A stretch of 64,000 nucleotides of DNA from Microcystis aeruginosa NIES-4325 (GTDB lineage Bacteria > Cyanobacteriota > Cyanobacteriia > Cyanobacteriales > Microcystaceae). The first letter of the stretch is position 1. The number at the start of each line of letters is the position of its first letter. The stretch is taken from positions 28,421-92,420 of the forward strand of contig NZ_BJKP01000014.1 in NCBI RefSeq assembly GCF_008974145.1, in the 5' to 3' direction. Of this stretch, positions 57,745 through 64,000 are shown one piece after another. The notes under the pieces were generated by a model, which saw only the letters and a program-made list of their open reading frames with translations, was not told where the DNA came from and searched no databases. The position numbers were made by a program, and so were the translations under genes.

Positions 57745-57879
57745 AATCCAAGGATGGGCGGTTAAAATGCTTCTTAGCTGACAAATTCCAACTAAGGCCT
57801 GCGATTCGTTCCTAGCAAAAGTTTAACAGACGTGGCTAGGATAAGGATAGTTCACCCATAACCGAGGCAAGCTTTAGGG

Positions 57880-58374
57880 CTACAATAACCATTTTGGGGC
57901 AGTTAAGAGAAATAACTGGCATTTACCGAGGGGATTTTGTTGATTGGGAACCTCTAGACCAATTATTCCCGCTTTTTTAACCGATAATTTTCCTTGAAAC
58001 TTGCCCCAAACTAGCATTTCCGTCCAATAACCTAAATCCGGTTCGTGACCCACCAGTGCGATCGCATTTTCCTCTCGCTGATAGTCGGACTTTTGCCACC
58101 ACTGCACCCAATCTTGAATATTGCCGTTGGGAGATAGGGGATTAAATTGCTCAATTTTACGGCTTAAACCCGCTTTTTGCAAAATTTCGGCGGTTTGCAC
58201 GGCACGCACCAGGGGAGAGGTGAGAATTAGGTCAAATTTCACCCCCAACTGTCCTAATCTTTGGGCAACTTTAGCAGTTTTGGCCTTACCTTCCTCGGTT
58301 AAAGGACGTTCCCTATCGTTGAGATAATCCCCCGATTGTCCTGCTAATCCATGACGCACAAAATAAAGTTTCAT
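57880..58374 (-). CDS. sixA: Phosphohistidine phosphatase SixA
   Basis: The 164-residue histidine phosphatase removes phosphate from His-containing phosphotransfer domains. It starts MKLYFVRHG with the catalytic RHG triad, followed by DRERPLTEEGKAKTAKVAQR and a later ALVGHEPDL with the second His. The compact length is typical of SixA rather than of phosphoglycerate mutases. Confidence 0.92.
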   Translation of the reverse strand: MKLYFVRHGLAGQSGDYLNDRERPLTEEGKAKTAKVAQRLGQLGVKFDLILTSPLVRAVQTAEILQKAGLSRKIEQFNPLSPNGNIQDWVQWWQKSDYQREENAIALVGHEPDLGYWTEMLVWGKFQGKLSVKKAGIIGLEVPNQQNPLGKCQLFLLTAPKWLL

Positions 58375-58426
58375 ATCAGTTTAGGGTCGGTCTTGGCGAT
58401 GATAATAGATAGCTGAGGTCCGACAG

Positions 58427-59650
58427 TTAGGTGCGAATTACCTTTTCATCGGGGTTAACTAGATGGGAAAGTTTCTGTTTAATTTGGGTGTCATACAGTT
58501 CCCACTTGAGTTTTGCGTATTCGGCATTATTATTAAAACCACCGAGGAAACCGATAGGAATTTCAAAACCTCCAGCCATGTAACGACCACCACCAAAAAA
58601 GCGACCTTGGTTATCCTGTCCGAAAGCTTCCTTGAGAAATTCATCGGGATCTAGGGTAATTTTACTGGTACGCATAGAACCAATGACTAACTCGATATCC
58701 TCATCTTCATCGTGAACGATACCATAAACTAAAGCCGTGTGAACATTTTCTTCTGTCACCAAAAAATCGGCAGCTTGGGGAATCGCATCTCGGTCATCAT
58801 AACGCAAATAACCCACCCCGGCGATCGAATAATTATTTTTAATAATACGGTTTTTTAGGGCCCGTTCAATCACATCCATCACCCGTCGGGATCTGGCCGA
58901 TTGCAGGACAGCGTTTAATAATTGAGCATCGTAGAAACGACTGAGATAACCAGCAGCAATAAATTCACACTCTTGCGCTTGCATTAAATTATTTGTATCC
59001 GATCGCAATCCGTGCATCAAGGCTGTGGCACACTTAACATGGACGGTATCGCTACTATTAAAATTCAGTAACCCTTTTTGGATATATTGGGTTAAGATCG
59101 CTGCCGTTGCCCGGATTTGGGGACGAATATCGACAAATTCTGCGTCTAGATCACCTTGGCGAGTATGATGATCAATCACGACAATAATGGGAATTTTTGC
59201 CTGTTTAACCAGAGTGGTTAACTGACTATTGGTTCCCTGACCATCGACAAAAACACAACCCTGATAAACCGAAAGATCTCTATCCTTGAGGGTATGGACT
59301 CCCCAACGTTTAGCCGGTAAACCCGTTAGTTTTACCAAAGCGACATTTTCCTGATGGGAGAGAGTACCCGCATAGACTATATCACAGTGAATATCGTACT
59401 GTTCAGCAATAATTTGATAGGCCCAGGCACTAGAAAGAGCATCGGGATCCGGGAAATCCTGCATCACCACAATTTGATTTTCGCCGCGGTGATTTTCCAA
59501 AGTACGTCGTAGGCGATCGATCAGGGAAATAAGTAGGGTATCATTACTAACCGTGACTGGAGGAAGGGTACATACTGCCGACGGTTCCCCTACCACTACA
59601 TCGGTTTCGAGGGACTTGGCAGGAACTAGACTCAGTAATTCAGCCATCAT
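58427..59650 (-). CDS. DHH family phosphoesterase
   Basis: The 407-residue protein has the DHH motifs: DFPDPDALSSAW at the N-terminus, VDGQGTNSQL, and DHHTRQGD with the family signature, followed by a DHHA1 domain ending FFGGGRYMAGGFEIPIGFLG. The group includes NrnA-type oligoribonucleases and c-di-AMP/pAp phosphatases. The precise substrate is not visible. Confidence 0.92.
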   Translation of the reverse strand: MMAELLSLVPAKSLETDVVVGEPSAVCTLPPVTVSNDTLLISLIDRLRRTLENHRGENQIVVMQDFPDPDALSSAWAYQIIAEQYDIHCDIVYAGTLSHQENVALVKLTGLPAKRWGVHTLKDRDLSVYQGCVFVDGQGTNSQLTTLVKQAKIPIIVVIDHHTRQGDLDAEFVDIRPQIRATAAILTQYIQKGLLNFNSSDTVHVKCATALMHGLRSDTNNLMQAQECEFIAAGYLSRFYDAQLLNAVLQSARSRRVMDVIERALKNRIIKNNYSIAGVGYLRYDDRDAIPQAADFLVTEENVHTALVYGIVHDEDEDIELVIGSMRTSKITLDPDEFLKEAFGQDNQGRFFGGGRYMAGGFEIPIGFLGGFNNNAEYAKLKWELYDTQIKQKLSHLVNPDEKVIRT

Positions 59651-59882
59651 TTTTAGAAAAGTTTGCTTAAGGGTAGATTCAGTCGGGATTTTTTGAGCTA
59701 ATTAATTCTAGACGATATTCTGGCTCGATCGGTTCATCTCAAATATTAAGCTTTTCTTGCCACTAGCTCCCCACTGTCGGGCTATAACTCTAGTCTATCA
59801 AAAGACCTTTCCTGTTTGTTCTGGGAGAGCGGTTAGGAGTGAGGGCAATTAACCATCGCTGCCATTACTTGTTAAAATAGAT

Positions 59883-59904
59883 AATTTAGATAGTCAACAG
59901 CTTA
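59883..59904 (+). repeat. Copy D of the TTTAGATAGTC repeat family
   Basis: TTTAGATAGTCAACAGCTTA, identical to copy C. It lies 9 bp before the start of the HEPN-like gene. Confidence 0.65.
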
Positions 59905-59913
59905 CCATTAATC

Positions 59914-60501
59914 ATGGATGAACCGATAGATATTGAAGTAGTTAGAACTGAAGCACTAAGAAAGCTGGGTAGAAATATAGTTAATTTTTCAAAGATTGAA
60001 GGTATTTTAAAGTATCTACTTTCAGTTAGTCAGATTGAGGGATTATCAACATCAACTCGTAACCAGTTGGTTGACAATCATGAGAGATTTCGTAAGCGCA
60101 CATTAGGTCAACTGGTTAAGGAATTACATAACACTGTGCTAGTGGATGATAGTCAGTCTGAACCTCAACTAGACTCTTCTGAGTTAGGTATGTCTTTGTC
60201 ATTTAAGGTTTCCTATAGTGACCCAGATTTCTTAAATGCTCAGAAACAGGCTCTCTCAGACATTGTGGCGGAACGAAACAAGTTGATTCATGAAGATTTA
60301 GCGCTACTCGATACTAGCTCTATAGAAGACTATTATAACTTAATCAGTCTTTTAGATGAACAAAACCCTCGATTATTAGCTCATCATAAAGAGCTTGGGT
60401 GGATGTTAACCTCATGTATAGAGGGAATAAAAGACCTTCCATCGTTCATTAAATCACCAGACTCTCACCAGTTTATACACTCTAGCCAATCCGATGCCTA
60501 A
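59914..60501 (+). CDS. Hypothetical HEPN-like protein
   Basis: The 195-residue helical protein contains RNKLIH (residues 121-126), the R-x4-H motif of HEPN ribonucleases, in the context IVAERNKLIHEDLALLD. The N-terminal helix FSKIEGILKYLLSV also fits HEPN or RiboL-PSP-like families. HEPN proteins often act in toxin-antitoxin or defence systems. There is no clear ribosome binding site, and copy D of the repeat family abuts the start. The C-terminus is Ser-rich. No antitoxin is adjacent. Confidence 0.6.
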   Translation: MDEPIDIEVVRTEALRKLGRNIVNFSKIEGILKYLLSVSQIEGLSTSTRNQLVDNHERFRKRTLGQLVKELHNTVLVDDSQSEPQLDSSELGMSLSFKVSYSDPDFLNAQKQALSDIVAERNKLIHEDLALLDTSSIEDYYNLISLLDEQNPRLLAHHKELGWMLTSCIEGIKDLPSFIKSPDSHQFIHSSQSDA

Positions 60502-60635
60502 CAAGCGCGTGTACAGGGAACGGCGGCAGACACTATCGGTTATGATGCAGACAGTTGGTCACACCCTGTCCCCAGGAAAAACTTTTTCAGCCAATCCTAA
60601 ATATTTGCTCCGATTTTTTGTAGTAAAGTTATATA

Positions 60636-60896
60636 GCATAGAACGAGTTAGTTAGGACAGATGCCTGAAGGCTTTACTCACAGCATCCACAAGGTTTTCA
60701 CTATCATTGATAATCTGACTAACATAGTTTTTCAATCTAGCCCAGAACTTTTCAATTTTGTTGAGGTCTGGAGAATAGGCGGGTAAAAATAGCACTTCAC
60801 ATCCCGCTTTAGCTAACAATTTTTTGATTCTCTCTTTGGGATGAAAACTGGCGTTATCAATGATGATAATTTGACCGGGTAGTAGTTCGGGTAATA
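60636..60896 (-). repeat. 261-bp inverted copy of the IS630 right end
   Basis: This stretch is the exact complement, as far as I can see, of 61581-61841, the last 261 bp of the adjacent IS630 element including the right inverted repeat. It therefore holds an antisense fragment of the transposase. The identity stops at GGGTAATA. Confidence 0.9.
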
Positions 60897-60954
60897 TAGC
60901 AAAGAGCGGGATAGTTAGGACATAATAGAGAAAAAGAAATGAGGAGAAGCTTTC

Positions 60955-61314
60955 ATGGCAGCACCCTATAGTGATGATTTAAGACAGAAAGCAGTGAGTG
61001 CCGTAGAGCGAGGGGAGAAAAAAAGCCATGTCTGTCGCACCCTCAATATTAGTCGTAATACATTAGACCTATGGCTGAAACGGAAGAAACAAGCTGGGAC
61101 GGTGGCCGCTAAAACTAACTATCGTCGAGGGCCCAAGCCCAAAATTGACGATTTAGAAGCCTTTCAAAAGTTTGCCGAACAATATGGGCATTTGACCCAA
61201 GAAAAAATGGCGCAAAAATGGGCTAACCCAGTCAGTAGGATGAGAATTGGTCAAGCCCTCAAAAGAATTGGATTGACTAGAAAAAAAAACTTATGGCTAC
61301 AGAGAAAGAGATGA
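60955..61314 (+). CDS. IS630 transposase, N-terminal ORF (helix-turn-helix)
   Basis: The 119-residue product is the DNA-binding part: YSDDLRQKAVSAVERGEKKS, then CRTLNISRNTLDLWLKR, a helix-turn-helix, and a second HTH (LTQEKMAQKW, RIGQALKRIGLTRKK). It ends just after a run of nine A (61281-61289); the catalytic part continues in the +1 frame. Confidence 0.9.
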   Translation: MAAPYSDDLRQKAVSAVERGEKKSHVCRTLNISRNTLDLWLKRKKQAGTVAAKTNYRRGPKPKIDDLEAFQKFAEQYGHLTQEKMAQKWANPVSRMRIGQALKRIGLTRKKNLWLQRKR

Positions 61315-61825
61315 AGAAGCCCGAAAAGAGTTTCTCCAAAAAATCAGAGGTTATGCCCCGGAAAGATTTGTCTATATTGATGAAGCTGGAATAGATAACA
61401 CCATCGATTACCCTTATGGATATTGTCACAAATCAGAAAGATTTGAGGCTTTAAAGTTAGGTCACTGTAGCGAACGAGTTAGTGTGATCAGCGGTTGGTG
61501 GCGTGGTTCCACGATCGCGCCAATGGTGTTTGAGGGGTACTGCAATACAGAGTTGGTGTGTGAGTGGATAGAACAATTGCTATTACCCGAACTACTACCC
61601 GGTCAAATTATCATCATTGATAACGCCAGTTTTCATCCCAAAGAGAGAATCAAAAAATTGTTAGCTAAAGCGGGATGTGAAGTGCTATTTTTACCCGCCT
61701 ATTCTCCAGACCTCAACAAAATTGAAAAGTTCTGGGCTAGATTGAAAAACTATGTTAGTCAGATTATCAATGATAGTGAAAACCTTGTGGATGCTGTGAG
61801 TAAAGCCTTCAGGCATCTGTCCTAA
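61289..61825 (+). CDS. IS630 transposase, C-terminal ORF (DDE catalytic domain)
   Basis: The frame starts at the A run with TYGYRERDEEARKEFLQKI, so it has no start codon of its own near the join; an ATG at 61484 is internal. Catalytic acids are intact: Asp in VYIDEAGIDN, Asp in IIIIDNASFHP and Glu in SPDLNKIEKFWARLK. Full-length transposase requires a frameshift or slippage at the A run. The stop lies within the right inverted repeat. Confidence 0.85.
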   Translation, partial: TYGYRERDEEARKEFLQKIRGYAPERFVYIDEAGIDNTIDYPYGYCHKSERFEALKLGHCSERVSVISGWWRGSTIAPMVFEGYCNTELVCEWIEQLLLPELLPGQIIIIDNASFHPKERIKKLLAKAGCEVLFLPAYSPDLNKIEKFWARLKNYVSQIINDSENLVDAVSKAFRHLS

Positions 61826-61841
61826 CTAACTCGTTCTATGC
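61581..61841 (+). repeat. Right arm of the 261-bp inverted repeat
   Basis: This is the 3' end of the IS630 element, present in inverted form at 60636-60896. Confidence 0.9.
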
Positions 61842-62049
61842 CATATTTTGACACTTTTAATAGTTGGAGAGGAAACATTAATCGCCAAGTCTGGTCAATT
61901 TTTGTCCAAAGCATTTCAGGAAATGACCTGAATAAATAGCCAGACATAGCGCTATTTTCTTTGTTACCCAAAATCTTGCCATCCTCGCACTTTTGGCAAA
62001 TTTAAGACTATTGAATAGGGGAAATTAACCGATAATTAATAACTGGTTG

Positions 62050-62079
62050 GGGTGCGTTAATTTAAGCAATAACACACCC
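62050..62079 (-). terminator. Possible terminator of purH
   Basis: A 10-bp stem GGGTGCGTTA/TAACACACCC (one G-U pair) lies 11 bp beyond the purH stop. A long T run is lacking. Confidence 0.5.
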
Positions 62080-62089
62080 TAACTTTCTA

Positions 62090-63625
62090 TTAATGCAAGA
62101 AATGACGAATGCCTGTTAAGACCATAATTAAACCTAACTCATTAGCGGAATTAATCGAATCCTGATCTTTTAAAGAACCTCCGGGTTGAACAATTGCCTC
62201 GATACCAAACTCGGCCGCCGTGCGAACAGAATCATCAAAGGGGAAAAAACCATCACTAGCCAAATAGCCACCTTTAGCCGCTTCTGCTGCCTGTTCAAGG
62301 GCAATTTTCGTCGAACCAACGCGATTCATTTGCCCCGCACCAACGCCTAAAGTAGTTTGATTTTTAGTCACCACAATAGCGTTAGATTTAACGTGCTTAG
62401 ATACTTTCCAAGCAAACAGTAATTCCGCTAATTGTGCGGCAGTGGGTTGTTTTTCTGTCACCACGCGCCACTCCTCCGGGGTTTCTACCAGATCATCGGC
62501 CGCTTGTACTAGAAAACCGCCGGCGATAACTTTTACTGTTTGTTTTTCTCCCGTGGTTAAGTCGGGCAGCAATAAAATCCGCACTTTTGACTTTTTAGCG
62601 AGGATATCCCGGGCTTCGGGGCTACAATCGGGGGCAAACACGCATTCTAGGAAGGTTTTCGTTAATTCTTTAGCGGTTGCTTCATCTATGGCTTGATTTA
62701 GGGCAACAATACCCCCAAAAGCGGAGGTAGCATCGGCGTTAAAAGCTTTAGTATAAGCTTCCACTAAACTACCACCGATCGCCACCCCACAGGGATTAGT
62801 GTGTTTCAAGATAGCGGCGGCTGGTTCTTCCCTGCCGAATTCGACGATTAAACGGCGGGCTGCTTCTAAATCGACTAAATTGTTATAACTTAGTTCTTTT
62901 CCCTGTAATAAGGTCGCTTTTCCCCAACCTTGAGCCATTGTACCGCTACCATACCAAGTGGCACTTTGGTGCGGATTTTCGCCGTAACGCAGGGTTTGTA
63001 GGGCATTTCCCGCCAAATTAAAGCGCGTCGTTTCCCCGTTTAAGCTGGCGAAATAGGATGCGATCACACCATCGTAGGCATTGGTTAAAGCGAAGGTTTC
63101 CCCCGCCATTTTTTGACGGAATTCCAGGGAGATTTCGCCGTTATTTTGCCGTAATTGGCTTAAATACTGCTCGTAATACTTCGGGTTACTGATGACAGTC
63201 AAATGGGCGAAATTTTTAGCCGAGGCGCGTAACATCGCCGGACCACCGATATCGATTTGTTCGATCGCCTGAGCGGTGGTAACATCAGGATTAGCGATCG
63301 TCTGTTCAAAGGGATAGAGATTAACCACCACCAAATCAAAAGGACGAATTTGATTAGCCTCCATTTCCGCTAAATCTGACTGGCAATCCCTTCTAGCTAA
63401 AATACCGCCATGGATGCGAGGATGGAGAGTTTTCACCCTTCCGCCCAAGATTTCAGGAGAGCCTGTGTATTCTCCCACTTTAATCACGGAAATTCCCGCC
63501 GATTGGAGCGTTTTGGCGGTTCCTCCACTGCTAATAATTTCAAAATCAAACTCTTCTGTTAGCTGACGGGCAAAGTCAACTATTCCGGTTTTGTCAGTCA
63601 CGCTGATCAGCGCTAAACGTCCCAT
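62090..63625 (-). CDS. purH: Bifunctional AICAR transformylase/IMP cyclohydrolase
   Basis: The 511-residue enzyme catalyses the last two steps of purine synthesis. The N-terminal MGS-like cyclohydrolase domain starts SVTDKTGIVDFARQL and contains RVKTLHPRIHGGIL; the C-terminal transformylase domain has ILKHTNPCGVA with the catalytic Lys-His pair and GAGQMNRVGS. The length is normal. Confidence 0.98.
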   Translation of the reverse strand: MGRLALISVTDKTGIVDFARQLTEEFDFEIISSGGTAKTLQSAGISVIKVGEYTGSPEILGGRVKTLHPRIHGGILARRDCQSDLAEMEANQIRPFDLVVVNLYPFEQTIANPDVTTAQAIEQIDIGGPAMLRASAKNFAHLTVISNPKYYEQYLSQLRQNNGEISLEFRQKMAGETFALTNAYDGVIASYFASLNGETTRFNLAGNALQTLRYGENPHQSATWYGSGTMAQGWGKATLLQGKELSYNNLVDLEAARRLIVEFGREEPAAAILKHTNPCGVAIGGSLVEAYTKAFNADATSAFGGIVALNQAIDEATAKELTKTFLECVFAPDCSPEARDILAKKSKVRILLLPDLTTGEKQTVKVIAGGFLVQAADDLVETPEEWRVVTEKQPTAAQLAELLFAWKVSKHVKSNAIVVTKNQTTLGVGAGQMNRVGSTKIALEQAAEAAKGGYLASDGFFPFDDSVRTAAEFGIEAIVQPGGSLKDQDSINSANELGLIMVLTGIRHFLH

Positions 63626-63894
63626 AGTAGTGATCTATAAGCAACCATTTCAGTATATCTCAGTCCTAACCCGTTAAAAATTAAAAAAAAGTAGGTTGGT
63701 AAATAATCAGCTGCTTCTATATTTTTATCTCTCAAATATCAACTTAAGTAGGTGGGTGGAATTATAGTTATTTCAAATAAGAACGAGACACTAGGCGAGA
63801 CAATAAGTACGAATAATTTCATCAAGGGGTGTACCCACAGGAGCATACATTCTTGCCCTCTTTAATGCACTAAAATAGACCTCCTGCAAAAGTC
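63626..63894. other. Intergenic stretch beside the IS5 end
   Basis: The first part carries the purH upstream region. A short minus-strand frame at 63791-63850 (19 residues, MYAPVGTPLDEIIRTYCLA) extends in frame into the IS5 end and could be the tail of a gene cut by the insertion. Nothing else is supported. Confidence 0.45.
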
Positions 63895-64000
63895 TTATTC
63901 AGCTACTTGATGATAGCCTAAATTAAGTTCATAGTTGTAAATGCCGGCAATTAAATTAAATCTTAGACCAAATCGCCGTCTCCGATTCCTATATCTTGAG
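63895..64000 (-). CDS. IS5-family transposase, C-terminal end (cut by window edge)
   Basis: The minus-strand frame enters from the window edge and reads SRYRNRRRRFGLRFNLIAG followed by IYNYELNLGYHQVAE and stop. This is the C-terminus of an IS5-family DDE transposase of the same type as the relic at 2963-3403. The IS end GACTTTTGCAGGAGGTC follows the stop. Whether the copy is intact cannot be seen. Confidence 0.85.
   Translation of the reverse strand, partial: SRYRNRRRRFGLRFNLIAGIYNYELNLGYHQVAE

Larger units (their letters stand above)
60903..61841 (+). mobile_element. IS630-family insertion sequence (two-ORF transposase)
   Basis: Ends are AGAGCGGGATAGTTAGGACA (60903-60922) and the reverse complement of AGAACGAGTTAGTTAGGACA (61819-61838), 17 of 20 positions matching. 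The outer ends of the composite carry TA at both sides, as expected for IS630 targets. Two ORFs encode the transposase with intact DDE acids. Confidence 0.88.

Noticed and set aside
57700..57745. Yfr1-like small RNA suggested by ACTCCTCACC
   Set aside because: The conserved Yfr1 core is ACTCCTCACAC; here the last bases differ and no flanking stem-loops are evident. The stretch lies in a MITE-like element.

Overview
The window looks like chromosomal DNA of a unicellular bloom-forming cyanobacterium, most probably Microcystis aeruginosa or a close relative. The evidence is the gene content (bidirectional hydrogenase HoxH, a group 2 sigma factor, NblB-like, DUF3155 and EbsA-like proteins, CrtE, a PEP-CTERM protein), frequent GCGATCGC (HIP1) octamers, heptamer tandem repeats, a moderate GC content, and many Uma2, DUF29 and IS5/IS630 sequences. 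The species name is an inference from these traits; no search was run.

Layout. 1-9,600: a truncated helix-hairpin-helix protein, an SDR oxidoreductase, an adenosine/PfkB kinase, a decayed IS5 element, a disulfide reductase plus TVP38 membrane protein pair, a cytochrome P450 followed by MsrP, and relics of DUF29 and DUF433 genes. 9,600-16,100: an orphan ABC ATPase, TPR and HEAT-repeat proteins, an intact DUF29 gene, a PEP-CTERM protein and a group 2 sigma factor. 16,700-24,150: hoxH standing alone, two Uma2 genes, a dihydroorotase-like protein lacking metal ligands, a solitary DNA methyltransferase, an alpha carbonic anhydrase and a membrane protein beside dense repeats. 24,150-29,400: the translation/transcription cluster rimP-nusA-ylxR-infB on the minus strand. 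29,600-36,000: ftsH, a response regulator, a subtilase with three PPC domains, and DUF3155.

36,400-51,500 is largely housekeeping: a Hik2-like histidine kinase, an EbsA-like protein, a BioD/DRTGG protein, an ABC exporter, an Orn/Lys/Arg decarboxylase, two Ser/Thr kinases, pyrG, ferredoxin, def, crtE and a DUF212 protein. 51,558-53,356 holds a tightly coupled AAA ATPase plus TOPRIM (DUF3226-like) pair, the best candidate here for an uncharacterised defence module. 53,400-59,700 holds ftsI with an FtsL-like partner, a DUF697 GTPase, SixA and a DHH phosphoesterase. 59,900-64,000 holds a small HEPN-like protein, an IS630 element carrying a 261-bp inverted copy of its own right end, purH and the tail of an IS5 transposase.

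Mobile DNA is the main unusual feature. There is a MITE-like family with TATAGCGTTTC ends (three copies, one of which supplies a gene's stop codon), several IS5-type ends with a core close to CTCTTGCAAAA, a repeat family containing TTTAGATAGTCAACAGCTTA (four copies), heptamer repeats and several gene relics. No tRNA, rRNA or CRISPR array was recognised.
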